The notes beneath the pieces were generated by a model. It searched no databases and was not told where the DNA came from. It saw only the letters and a program-made list of their open reading frames with translations. The translations under genes were made by a program, and so were the position numbers. Below are positions 10,101-21,200 of a stretch of 64,000 nucleotides of DNA, piece by piece; position 1 is the stretch's first letter, and each line of letters begins with the position of its first letter. This DNA comes from GCA-002708315 sp963676635. Its GTDB lineage: Bacteria > Bacteroidota > Bacteroidia > Bacteroidales > F082. The stretch lies in NCBI GenBank assembly GCA_963676635.1, contig OY781105.1, positions 1,922,001-1,986,000 of the forward strand, in the 5' to 3' direction.

Positions 10101-13100
10101 TCAAGATATACCCAGTAACCTACTACTTCTGCAGGACCATTCTGTACTAATACATTATCAACAGCCCAGCCTGATGCCCATTCACCATTATCGTCAGCGT
10201 GGAATGCCAACCATATTGGGTTTGAGTCAAGGCCAGAGAATGCGCTAAGATCTACTTCAATTTCTTCCCATGCACTACCTGGTGACATTGCTTCAAGTAC
10301 TTCCCATGTAGCTCCAGCATCAAGGCTGTATTCTACATATGCACTCTGGCTATAAGTACCATCATAGTATGAGCTGAAATATAAATTAAATGCATCACTT
10401 TCTCTAAGATCAAGTTCAGGAGTAATCAAATAATCCATTGATCCATCATTATCACTACCTGGGCCATCATCATTTGCACATGCATAATAACCATCACCTG
10501 CAGGAATTGTCCATGCACTACTACTACCATCATCAGTACGAACCCAACCTACACCCTGAGTATATGATTGCCATCCTTCTGGCGGGAATGTTGGGTCTTC
10601 AAATGTTTCTAAGAACAATGAAGTAATAAATGGTTCATCCCATGTGGCATGTGATGATAATGGATCAACAACAAGGTTACGTGGTTTATACATTTTTTCA
10701 ATAAGCATGACAGGATATACAAGATCGTCATAAATTCCCAGGCCAAGGTGTTGATAAGTTGCGTAACCCACTTTATCAACATATAAGTCATAAATACCAT
10801 GTATAACGCTGTCAAATACAACGATACCATCTGTGTCTGTAGTACCAAATAGTACATCATAAGGGTAATCCTGACCCATAAGTACCACATCAGCACCTTC
10901 AGGGCTTGTACCATCACAACATGTAACTTCGATAGTAACTTCATAATCTAATCCATGAGCTACAGTATTTGAGTATACCCATACTGATTCATTGGATTCA
11001 TAAATAGCTTTAACACCATAAGCGTAGAAGCCTTCTGGTTGTCCGCCAAATGCAGCATCTGTATAAGATTCTGTTGTTGGGTTACCTATAATAGTATGTG
11101 TACCTGTTTCAGGTCCTAAGTCAGGATCAAAGTCGCTAACGCGTGCAATCTGGTAGTTTGTCATGTCACGTGAAGCATTTGTTGCTTCCATTGGACGGAA
11201 CTCACCACTCTTAACAGTACCGCTAATACCAGCTGGTAAACTTGTTGCAAGGAATGGTCCTTCAACTACCTTAGGAATTACTACATTTTGTCCAACGCTG
11301 CTGCCAACAACACCCTGGTTAGGTCCATCAACAATAGCCCTGATCATAAAGTCCTGGTAAGGAGACATAGCCCAGTCACCCATTCCAGGAAGCTTAGCTA
11401 CTGAACGATATGTTGTTGGTAGATCTGTATCAACGCCTACTGGTGCTGAGTTGGTTGCCCAACCTATCTGCCACATAACAATATAGAAATCTCCATCATC
11501 TAATGTTGAATGGAATACATCGCTAAAAGAAACCCATCCATAATTATCAACAGTTACAACAACTGAATCAAGGATTGTTCCTGGCATTCCGTCAACACCA
11601 TCATCATCAATTACACCAACAGCCATAGGTGATCCAAGGAAATTAGCTCCGGCAGGGAAACTACCATCACCTACAAATAAACGACCACCTGTTACTGTTG
11701 CAGGATATCCTGCTGGGGTAAAGCTTACACCAACAGCTCCACCAGCCTGTGTCCATACAACAAAGTCATTTGCTTCGCCATCATCATAAATAATTTCGTA
11801 AGGTCCCATTGGAAGTGTCCATGTTACATCACATTCTGTGTCTGCTTCATTTGGATCTGCATATACCCATCTTACTGGATAAGGCTCTTCACACATTGTA
11901 ACACTTACTTCTGTCATTGCGCCTTCAACAGCCATTGTATCAAGTACTGTAGCAGTTTCAAAGCCTAATAATGTGAAGTTTACATCATAAGTACCTTCAT
12001 CTACATATAATTCGTAGTATCCTGTACCATCTGTTGTAGCTGTATAATCACCAGCTGTTACAGTTACACCTTCTATTCCAAGACCTGAGTTACAATCTGT
12101 AACAGTTCCATAAAATTGACCAGGAATATAAACAAGCATCTGATTAAGAATATCTTCTTCTGGTGTTACTGGATCATTTGTTTCAATATTTAAGTATTCA
12201 TCATAAAGACCAGCAGGGAAACCTGTAGCATCATATGTAAGAACAACATCTAAAGTTGAGCCTTCTGCTACTGTACCGGTTGCTGGTTCGACATCTACTA
12301 TAAAGCTTGGTTGTGGACATGTTCCATAAACCACACCTTCAGGTATACTTACGTTTCCTGCTGAGTAAATTACGTTTCCGTCTCCATCAAGTATTTCGTA
12401 GGAGTTTTCTGATGACCAGCTACCAGCTGTATATACTGTGCTGATATCATCACCGCTTTCTGCTGGGAATGAATAATATTCAGGGCCTGAACCACTTGCT
12501 ATTGTAATATCATTAAGTACAATAACACCATTTACAAGCACATCTAATGAACCACCGTTCCATCCATCACCATAGCTATCATAAAGAACTACCTGCATTG
12601 TACATGCAAATCTGCTTCCTGATAAATAGTCTGGGAATGCAAATGACAACATACCTTCACCACAGTTTTCAAGAGTAAGAATTACTTCTTCCTGTGAGTC
12701 TGGCCATTGTTCGTTATATACTGTTGCAGGGCTCCAGCATAATTCAGGAATTAACCAGTCTACACACTCAGGGCCTGCTGGTACACCATTACCTTCATCA
12801 AATACAGGAGTTACTGTATAACAATATGTACCAAAATCAGGTAACATATCTACATAAGTAAGTTCAGTAGTTGTTCCTACTGCAAGACCATTTCTCTTAA
12901 TTAAGAAATACTGGAAAGTAACATCTGAAAAATATTGCCATGCAAGGTTAACCTGGCCTGAAACCATATTTTCAAGAGATACTGTTAGATCCGTAACAGG
13001 ATTCAGTGGATCACCGAATATTGTCATTGTTACAGGAATGTTAAAGATTCCAACGTTAGGATCTGTTTCCAGTACAATCTCTGCAGTGTAAACTTCACCT

Positions 13101-14884
13101 GGTTGACCACCAGTTGCGTTAAAGTTAACTTCAACATTTTGGCTTGCACCGTTCGCAGGAACAGTACCGTCATAAGCACCAAGTGTTAACCAGCCTGTAA
13201 GGCCGCCGCCACCACCTTCGATACAACAAGCCAGAGGCTCATCAGCAGTAGAGTTTCCTGTTCCTGATGGTGACCATAACCAATACATCTGTGAAGTAGC
13301 CTGGCAGCTAATCCAGAAGTCGCTTGCATCCTGTGAAGGAATTGTAGCAATATACTGATAAATAGGATATGATCCCAAAAGAACTTCACCTGTGTTTATA
13401 GGATCGAGAGTTACAATATAAGAAGCAATTTCGCTACCATATGTAGAACCATTATCTTCATATACACCAATAAAGAAATCTTCTGTTGTTGGTGTTCCTG
13501 AAAGATATACACCCCAGAAAGTAACAGTTGTCCAGGCACCACTTACGCCGTTTACCTGTTGATATTGCTGGTAAGTTCCACCATATTGTGACCAACTTGC
13601 ATTGTCAGAACCTACAGGAGAATTACCGAATAAGCTTCCTTCGTTACATTCAAAAAGATCACGTGAATGTTGTGGAGTAAAAGGTTCGCCACCTTCTCTT
13701 GCAAGAGTAGCTGGTTCGCTACTTGCAGATGTCTGTGGATAAGGCTGTCCGGTAACATTTGTTACACCTGTACTTGAGCTTGACAGGTAGTTAATAGTTG
13801 CTGTCCAGTCACCAGGGCCTGAGCCTGTATTAAGAAGTCCAAGATATTTTGTTAAATATTCATTTGGATTTAGAATCTCATCAAAGAACAATGGGTTAAT
13901 TGTTATTGATGGTTGTGTTAAATTAAAATCATGTGTTATGGTAGCAGCAGAAATTATTTCTACATTAGCTGTTAGAAGATTATAACCTTCTTTATAACAG
14001 TAGAGTTCCTGTTCTCCGGTAAATTGATCTTCGAGAAGATAATAACCAGTCACATCAGTTGTTGTCTGACCACCACCAGAAATGCCAACAGTAGCATTAG
14101 GCATTGGAAGTCCATCAGGTGAATATACATAACCTTCTACGTTTCCAGGAAGTTCCAGTGGTTCATAATATATTCTGATATTAGAATAATATGATGAATT
14201 GTTATCATAGTTAGGAGGAGTTTCACTGTCAGCGTAACCAATCAACATACGAGTGCCAGAACCAGAAGTTTTGTGTGTTCTGAAGTATGGAGATTCCCAA
14301 TAACCATTATCACCCCAAAGAATATCAATAATGAGGTTTTTGGTACCATCATAAACATAATCATCAATATCAATTACACCAGCCCAACCAGTAGCTGTGG
14401 CAGGAACATAGCTAGAATTAGAGTACACAAGAGTAGCAGTAGCATCATCATAATATGAGCCTGTTGCTAATACGTTGTCGGAAGTTTCGATAATTTTAAT
14501 CTGCAAATTTTGCAGATAATTATCAGGAGCACTGGCAATTCGTTCAAAGCTGTATTGAAGGCCTGTAATTAATTTAGCGCCATCAATCTCTGAAGCCAGA
14601 TAGAGAGTTTGTGTATGACAATTCTCCCAATAGTTGGCAAAGTCCCCATAATAGGACGGGTAGCTTCCATAACCTGTTCCTGTTCCTATCTCAACAACAT
14701 CTACTCTGCTGTTGTCTCCAGGAATAAAAGGGACAGTCATGGTCTCTTCAGCGATATTTTGAAGATCAAGAGCAACTTTGCTCTCTTCACTCATGTGCCG
14801 CGTAATGTTATTCTGCGCAGTCATGAATGAAGCCGATATCAACATCGCCATCATGATTAGTGAAACTTTAGTAAAAGTTTTCAT
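7124..14884 (-). CDS. Giant T9SS-secreted multidomain adhesin B
   Basis: This is a 2,586-residue secreted protein. Signal peptide 1-23 (MKTFTKVSLIMMAML...). The N-terminal sandwich (about 30-240, with WENCHTQTLYL) is shared with C but not A. Carboxypeptidase-regulatory-like domains lie near 246-320, 921-990 and 1315-1385. A fibronectin-III-like segment lies near 623 and a YDSYGDGWNG domain near 775. A cleaved-adhesin/MAM-like domain lies near 1428-1585, an NHL-like propeller near 1708-1918, a second sandwich near 2025-2181 and another near 2214-2380. The T9SS type A sorting domain occupies about 2510-2586 (SIFPNPAQDH to VVTKRVIITK). By family knowledge this domain directs export across the outer membrane and attachment to the cell surface. 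No catalytic site was recognised, so adhesion is an inference from domain content. The gene has its own promoter element and terminator and so is probably a single-gene unit. Confidence 0.92.
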   Translation of the reverse strand: MKTFTKVSLIMMAMLISASFMTAQNNITRHMSEESKVALDLQNIAEETMTVPFIPGDNSRVDVVEIGTGTGYGSYPSYYGDFANYWENCHTQTLYLASEIDGAKLITGLQYSFERIASAPDNYLQNLQIKIIETSDNVLATGSYYDDATATLVYSNSSYVPATATGWAGVIDIDDYVYDGTKNLIIDILWGDNGYWESPYFRTHKTSGSGTRMLIGYADSETPPNYDNNSSYYSNIRIYYEPLELPGNVEGYVYSPDGLPMPNATVGISGGGQTTTDVTGYYLLEDQFTGEQELYCYKEGYNLLTANVEIISAATITHDFNLTQPSITINPLFFDEILNPNEYLTKYLGLLNTGSGPGDWTATINYLSSSSTGVTNVTGQPYPQTSASSEPATLAREGGEPFTPQHSRDLFECNEGSLFGNSPVGSDNASWSQYGGTYQQYQQVNGVSGAWTTVTFWGVYLSGTPTTEDFFIGVYEDNGSTYGSEIASYIVTLDPINTGEVLLGSYPIYQYIATIPSQDASDFWISCQATSQMYWLWSPSGTGNSTADEPLACCIEGGGGGLTGWLTLGAYDGTVPANGASQNVEVNFNATGGQPGEVYTAEIVLETDPNVGIFNIPVTMTIFGDPLNPVTDLTVSLENMVSGQVNLAWQYFSDVTFQYFLIKRNGLAVGTTTELTYVDMLPDFGTYCYTVTPVFDEGNGVPAGPECVDWLIPELCWSPATVYNEQWPDSQEEVILTLENCGEGMLSFAFPDYLSGSRFACTMQVVLYDSYGDGWNGGSLDVLVNGVIVLNDITIASGSGPEYYSFPAESGDDISTVYTAGSWSSENSYEILDGDGNVIYSAGNVSIPEGVVYGTCPQPSFIVDVEPATGTVAEGSTLDVVLTYDATGFPAGLYDEYLNIETNDPVTPEEDILNQMLVYIPGQFYGTVTDCNSGLGIEGVTVTAGDYTATTDGTGYYELYVDEGTYDVNFTLLGFETATVLDTMAVEGAMTEVSVTMCEEPYPVRWVYADPNEADTECDVTWTLPMGPYEIIYDDGEANDFVVWTQAGGAVGVSFTPAGYPATVTGGRLFVGDGSFPAGANFLGSPMAVGVIDDDGVDGMPGTILDSVVVTVDNYGWVSFSDVFHSTLDDGDFYIVMWQIGWATNSAPVGVDTDLPTTYRSVAKLPGMGDWAMSPYQDFMIRAIVDGPNQGVVGSSVGQNVVIPKVVEGPFLATSLPAGISGTVKSGEFRPMEATNASRDMTNYQIARVSDFDPDLGPETGTHTIIGNPTTESYTDAAFGGQPEGFYAYGVKAIYESNESVWVYSNTVAHGLDYEVTIEVTCCDGTSPEGADVVLMGQDYPYDVLFGTTDTDGIVVFDSVIHGIYDLYVDKVGYATYQHLGLGIYDDLVYPVMLIEKMYKPRNLVVDPLSSHATWDEPFITSLFLETFEDPTFPPEGWQSYTQGVGWVRTDDGSSSAWTIPAGDGYYACANDDGPGSDNDGSMDYLITPELDLRESDAFNLYFSSYYDGTYSQSAYVEYSLDAGATWEVLEAMSPGSAWEEIEVDLSAFSGLDSNPIWLAFHADDNGEWASGWAVDNVLVQNGPAEVVGYWVYLDGAFVAQTDAETREYTFMDLQYGQEYTAQVRALYACALSDPIYYTWNSTYLHPPRNLMDEYVYGTNEVPLFWNPPITGVIPMISEVKTGQPNNHEIDKNADIRVVPQSRNLWDLQFAVDLTTITGAAGNAGAESDGEFVYATRWASSEIEKYTIDGTFIEEFSIPGVSGLRDLAYDGQYFYGGAASTTVYKMDFESQTLVSSFTAPTAVRAIAYDSDLGGFWGNNWDSDMILFDESGATLGTISGVPSCYGAAYDNFTDDGPFLWLFTGTASGGGCQIEQMEVATGALTGFVHSVSGDLGATIAGGLYIAENLVSGTYTLGGTAQGDGANDTGFGYEIGEGGVGPTPGGIPDGLISFNVYRDAENVANVPYEDQQAEDWVTYVENYLMPGEYAYDVSAVYELTDYGFPGETAESAWEGTVIVNVVWGNEIPFFEGWDQGTFEFQGWSFNENGDNWVINSQYGDPEPSAEFTWDPLLEDGYTSALESNPINADYLTEGDIFLDFDIALENRTATGEEKILVEVYNGSDWNQVAEFANTESFDFTSNHINITNYAMSRVFQVRFNATGNNSFDVISWFVDNISIYRVCQAPIDLTGEYVWLATEDFGAEVCWGVDVPVPVADWFYYDDETVEYVWGSDTGDWDADVAIKVPSSDLAEFDGAAVTTFMAFVDSRLLGVGTVSVKVMQGDNPDPSSPMYEEDVTSQFVTGDDWNTFELSTPVEIDNSEDLWLGLYFTGPAGAYGPGITTDMGVSNSDGELLYDAGSWTTLATMGINNRAWLLRGYVTTSYSMNSNAVVNVVPENSNLQTAGSVATATASPNLDPNIVMNNSREITGFNIYRMAEGATEYELYDFVDVVSGQTEYCYYDGDVEWPMGYYYQVTATYESDTDACESPAAMAYDNPTEDFVYVFITSVEDADAATTSIFPNPAQDHVTVTSSQPMTKITVTNYMGQVVYTSEVNANSVELNTGSYQTGVYVVKIDTEDGVVTKRVIITK

Positions 14885-14946
14885 ACATAAAATGTTAAAA
14901 ATTAATTAATAAATAAAACAACTTGCTATTATTCACGAAATAGATT

Positions 14947-14954
14947 CAAAGGTA
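14947..14954 (-). promoter_or_regulatory. Possible second, housekeeping -7 box of adhesin B
   Basis: On the minus strand this reads TACCTTTG, matching the Bacteroidota TAnnTTTG -7 box, 63 bases before the ATG of B and inside the long leader. The corresponding bases in gene A read TACCTGTG, so the match is lost there. No good -33 TTTG was found at the usual distance, so this is weak. Confidence 0.25.
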
Positions 14955-15124
14955 AACAACAACCAATAAAACATATTTCATTTGATTTATGCATAACGTA
15001 TTGATTTATAACAACCACGAAAAAATCAAAACTAAGCAAATCAATTCAAAACTTTAAATTGGGGACAATATACAAATAATAATAATATTATTGATATGCG
15101 AACCAATTCTTGTCATACTGATTA

Positions 15125-15155
15125 TAAGACAGATAACAATCCCTCAACCCCTACT
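15125..15155 (-). promoter_or_regulatory. Candidate ECF-sigma promoter of adhesin B
   Basis: On the minus strand: AGTAGGGG (15155-15148), a 15-base spacer, CTGTCTTA (15132-15125). The leader to the ATG at 14884 is about 235 bases and is recognisably homologous to the leader of gene A, although the spacer between the two boxes has diverged while the boxes and their spacing have not. Confidence 0.72.
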
Positions 15156-15198
15156 CATGTACAAATAAATATACATATTAACACATTAATGCACAAAA

Positions 15199-15228
15199 AA
15201 AGGGCCTTGCCAAATGGCAAAGCCCTTT
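15199..15228 (-). terminator. Rho-independent terminator of adhesin C
   Basis: A 13-bp stem with one mismatch (15199-15211 with 15216-15228) and a 4-base loop is followed on the minus strand by a T run. It lies 36 bases beyond the stop of C. It is homologous to the terminator behind B, so the duplicated unit included the terminator. Confidence 0.82.
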
Positions 15229-15263
15229 ATTATAAGGATCGGTAAATAATTACCTACATATTA

Positions 15264-18200
15264 TTATTTTGTGATAATAACACGTTTTGTAATTACTCCG
15301 TTTTCTGTGTCAATCTTCACTACATAAACACCTGTCTGGTATGAACCTGTGTTAAGTTCTACACTGTTAGCGTTTACTTCGCTTGTATATACTACCTGTC
15401 CCATGTAGTTAGTAACAGTGATCTTTGTCATTGGCTGACTTGATGTTACTGTTACGTGATCCTGTGCTGGGTTAGGGAATATACTTGTTGTTACAGCATC
15501 TGCATCCTCAACACTTGTAACAAATACATATACAAAGTCTTCTGTTGGATTATCATATGCCATAGCAGCTGGTGATTCACATGCATCTGTTTCACTTTCG
15601 TATGTTGCTGTTACCTGGTAGTAGTAACCCATTGGCCATTCAACATCACCATCATAGTAACAGTATTCTGTCTGACCACTTACAACGTCTACAAAGTCAT
15701 ACAGTTCATATTCTGTAGCGCCTTCTGCCATTCTGTAGATATTAAATCCTGTGATTTCCCTGCTATTGTTCATAACAATGTTAGGATCAAGATTTGGTGC
15801 TGCTGTTGCTGTTGCAACTGATCCAGCTGTCTGCAGATTTGGGTTTTCTGGTACTACATTTACTACTGCATTTGAATTCATGCTGTAGGATGTTGTTACA
15901 TAACCTCTGAGTAACCATGCACGGTTGTTAATACCACCATAAGTAGTAAGAGTTGTCCATGATCCAGCATCATATAACAGTTCACCATCTGAATTAGATA
16001 CTCCCATATCAGTAGTAATTCCAGGACCATATGCTCCGGCAGGACCAGAGAAGTACATGCCTAACCATAGATCTTCTGAATTATCTATTTCTACTGGTGT
16101 TGAAAGTTCGAATGTGTTCCAGTCGTCACCTGTTACGAATTGTGATGTTACATCTTCTTCGTACATTGGTGATGATGGGTCTGGATTGTCGCCCTGCATT
16201 ACTTTTACTGATACAGTACCTACTCCCAATAACCTTGAATCAACAAAGGCCATAAAAGTAGTAACTGCTGCACCGTCAAATTCTGCAAGATCTGATGATG
16301 GTACTCTGATTGCAATATCAGCATCCCAATCGCCTGAGTCACTTCCCCATACATATTCAACAGTTTCATCATCATAGTAGAACCAATCAGCTACTGGTAC
16401 CGGTACATCTACTCCCCAACATACTTCTGCGCCAAAGTCTTCAGTAGCATTCCATACGTATTCTCCTGTAAGATCGATTGGTGCTTCACATACGCGGTAG
16501 ATTGAAATATTATCAACAAACCATGAAATTACGTCGAATGAGTTGTTTCCGGTTGCGTTAAAGCGTACCTGGAATACTCTGCTCATTGCGTAGTTAGTTA
16601 TGTTAATATGGTTAGATGTAAAGTCAAAGCTTTCTGTGTTTGCAAATTCTGCTACCTGGTTCCAGTCTGATCCGTTATATACTTCTACAAGAATCTTTTC
16701 TTCACCTGTGGCAGTTCTGTTTTCAAGAGCTATATCGAAGTCAAGGAATAAATCACCTTCTGTCAAGAAATCCGCATTAATTGGATTACTTACAAGTGCT
16801 GATGTATAACCATCTTCCAATAATGGATCCCATGTAAATTCTGCTGATGGTTCTGGATCACCATACTGTGAATTAATTACCCAGTTATCTCCATTCTCAT
16901 TGAATGACCATCCCTGGAATTCAAAGGTTCCCTGGTCCCATCCTTCGAAGAATGGAATTTCGTTACCCCATGCAACATTTACAATTACAGTTCCTTCCCA
17001 TGCTGACTCTGCTGTTTCTCCTGGGAAACCATAGTCGGCTAGGTCATATACTGCTGATACATCATATGCGTATTCACCTGGCATCAGGTAGTTTTCTACA
17101 TATTCTATCCATTCTTCAGCTTGTTGACCTTCGTAAGGTACATTAGCAACGTTTTCTGCATCACGATATACATTAAATGAAATAAGTCCTTCTGGTATAC
17201 CACCTGGTGTTGGTCCAACACCTGCTGTACCGATTTCATAACCGAAGCCTGTATCATCAGCACCGTCACCCTGTGCAGTTCCACCTAAGGTATAGGTTCC
17301 TGATACAAGGTTCTCAGCTATATAAAGACCACCCGCAATGGTTAAACCTAAATCATCGCTTACACTGTGTACAACACCTGTTAAAGCACCTGTAGCAACT
17401 TCCATTTGTTCAATCTGACAACCACCACCTGAGGCTGTTCCTGTGAATAACCACAAGAATGGGCCATCGTCTGTGAAATTATCATATGCTGCACCGTAAC
17501 AACTTGGTACACCACTGATTGTTCCTAATGTAGCTCCTGATTCGTCAAACAATACCATGTCTGCATCCCAGTTATTTCCCCAGAATCCACCAAGATCTGA
17601 ATCATATGCTATAGCACGTACTGCTGTAGGTGCTGTAAAAGATGATACTAATGTTTGACTTTCAAAGTCCATTTTATATACTGTTGTAGAAGCAGCTCCA
17701 CCATAGAAATACTGACCATCATATGCAAGATCTCTTAATCCTGATACGCCAGGAATTGAGAAAGTCTCAATAAATGTTCCGTCAATAGTGTATTTTTCAA
17801 TTTCACTACCGCCCCATTTAGTTGCGTAAACGTACTCACCATCACTTTCAGCACCAGCATTACCTGCAGCACCTGTAATAGTAGTTAAATTAACTGCAAA
17901 CTGGAGATCCCATAAGTCACGTGATTGTGACACCACTCTTATATCAGCGTTTTTGTCAATTTCCTGGTTATTTGGCTGACCAGTCTTAACTTCTGATATC
18001 ATTGGGATAACACCTGTAATAGGTGGATTCCAGAACAATGGTACTTCGTTAGTTCCATATACATACTCATCCATCAAGTTTCTTGGTGGGTGTAGGTATG
18101 TTGAATTCCATGTGTAAGTAGCAGGTTCACTTAAGCTACATGCATAAAGTGCACGTACTTCAGCAGTATATTCCAGACCATACTGTAGATCCATAAATGT

Positions 18201-21200
18201 ATATTCACGTGTATCAACATCAGTCTGAGCTACGAAAGCACCATTTAAGAATACATAATATCCTAAGATAGGAGAAGGACCATTCTGAACTTTTACATTA
18301 TCAACAGCCCATCCAGATGCGTATTCACCATTATCATCAGCGTGGAACGCCAACCATATTGGGTTTGAGTCAAGACCTGAGTATGAACTAAGATCTACTT
18401 CAATTTCTTCCCATGCACTACCTGGTGACATTGCTTCAAGTACTTCCCATGTAGCTCCAGCATCAAGGCTGTATTCTACATATGCACTCTGGCTATAAGT
18501 ACCATCATAGTATGAGCTGAAATATAAACTAAATGCATCACTTTCTCTAAGATCAAGTTCAGGAGTAATCAAATAATCCATTGAACCATCACCAGTACTA
18601 CCTGCTGCATCGTCGTTTGCACATGCATAAAAACCATCACCTGCAGGAATTGTCCATGCACTACTACTACCATCATCAGTACGGACCCAACCTATACTCT
18701 GTGTATATGTTTGCCATCCTTCTGGTGGGAATGTAGTTTCTTCGAATGTTTCTAAGAACAATGAAGTAATAAGAGGTTCATCCCATGTGGCATGTGATGA
18801 TAATGGATCAACAACAAGGTTGCGTGGTTTATAAGCATTCTCTGAAAGAACAACTGGAATTGTCATGTCATCGAAAATAGCTAGATCCATATGCTCATAG
18901 ATTCCATAACCTACTTTATCAACATATAAGTCATAAACACCATCAATAACGCTATCAAATACAACGATACCATCTGCATCAGTAGCACCATATAATACAT
19001 CATATGGAAAATCCTGACCTGCCAAAACAACATCTGCATCTTCAGGACTATTACCATCACAAAGTTCTACTTCAATAGTAACTACATTAGCTAATTCATG
19101 AGCTACAGTATTTGAATATACCCATACTGATTCATTGGATTCATAGATAGCTTTAACACCATAAGCGTAGAAGCCTTCTGGTTGTCCGCCAAATGCAGCA
19201 TCTGTATAAGATTCTGTTGTTGGGTTACCTATAATAGTATGTGTACCTGTTTCAGGTCCTAAGTCAGGATCAAAGTCACTAACGCGTGCAATCTGGTAGT
19301 TTGTCATGTCACGTGAAGCATTTGTTGCTTCCATTGGACGGAACTCACCACTCTTAACAGTACCGCTAATACCAGCTGGTAAACTTGTTGCAAGGAATGG
19401 TCCTTCAACTACTTTAGGAATTACTACATTTTGTCCAACGCTGCTGCCAACAACACCCTGGTTAGGTCCGTCAACAATAGCCCTGATCATAAAGTCCTGA
19501 TAAGGAGACATAGCCCAGTCACCCATTCCAGGAAGCTTAGCTACTGAACGATATGTTGTTGGTAGATCTGTATCAACGCCTACTGGTGCTGAGTTGGTTG
19601 CCCAACCTATCTGCCACATAGCAATATAGAAATCACCATCATCTAATGTTGAATGGAATACTTCATCGAAATCAACCCATCCATAATTGTTAACAGTTAC
19701 AACAACTGAATCAAGGATTGTTCCTGGCATTCCGTCAACACCATCATCATCAATTACACCAACGGCCATACTTGAACCAAGGAAGTTAGCTCCGGCAGGG
19801 AAACTACCATCACCTACAAATAAACGACCACCTGTTACTGTTGCAGGATATCCTGCTGGGGTAAAGCTTACACCAACAGCTCCACCAGCCTGTGTCCATA
19901 CAACAAAGTCATTTGCTTCGCCATCATCATAAATAATTTCGTAAGGTCCCATTGGAAGTGTCCATGTTACATCACATTCTGTGTCTGCTTCATTTGGATC
20001 TGCATATACCCATCTTACTGGATAAGGCTCTTCACACATTGTAACACTTACTTCTGTCATTGCGCCTTCAACAGCCATTGTATCAAGTACTGTAGCAGTT
20101 TCAAAGCCTAATAATGTGAAGTTTACATCATAAGTACCTTCATCTACATATAATTCGTAGTATCCTGTACCATCTGTTGTAGCTGTATAATCACCAGCTG
20201 TTACAGTTACACCTTCCATTCCAAGGCCTGAGTTACAATCTGTAACAGTTCCATAAAATTGACCAGGAATATAAACAAGCATCTGGTTAAGAATATCTTC
20301 TTCTGGTGTTACTGGATCATTTGTTTCAATATTTAAATATTCATCATAAAGACCAGCAGGGAAATCTGTAGCATCATATGTAAGAGTAATATCTAATGAT
20401 GAACCTTCAGAAATCTGACCGGTTGCAGGTTCTACATCTACTATAAAACTAGGCTGTGGACAATCACCATAAACAGTACCTGCTGGTAAGCTACCAGAAC
20501 CAGATCCTGAAGAATAAACGAGATCACCATAACCATCATAAATTTCATATGATGTTTCAGAAACATAACTACCTTCAGTAAATACAGTACTTACATCATC
20601 ACCATCAGCAACAGGGAATGAATAATATTCAGGACCTGAACCACTTGCTATTGTAATATCATTAAGTACAACAACACCATTTACAAGTACATCTATTGAA
20701 CATCCGTTCCATCCGTCACCATAGCTATCATAAAGAGCTATCTGCATATCACAAGCAAATCTGTTTCCTGATACATAGTCTGGGAATACAAAGTCAAGCA
20801 TACCTTCACCACAGTTTTCAAGAGTAAGAATTACTTCTTCCTGTGAGTCTGGCCATTGTTCGTTATATACTGTTGCAGGGCTCCAGCATAATTCAGGAAT
20901 TAACCAGTCTACACACTCAGGGCCTGCTGGTACACCATTACCTTCATCAAATACAGGAGTTACTGTATAACAATATGTACCAAAATCAGGTAACATATCT
21001 ACATAAGTAAGTTCAGTAGTTGTTCCTACTGCAAGACCATTTCTCTTAATTAAGAAATACTGGAAAGTAACATCTGAAGAATATTGCCATGCAAGGTTAA
21101 CCTGGCCTGAAACCATATTTTCAAGAGATACTGTTAGATCTGTAACAGGATTTAGTGGATCACCGAAAATAGTCATTGTTACAGGAATAGTAAATATACC

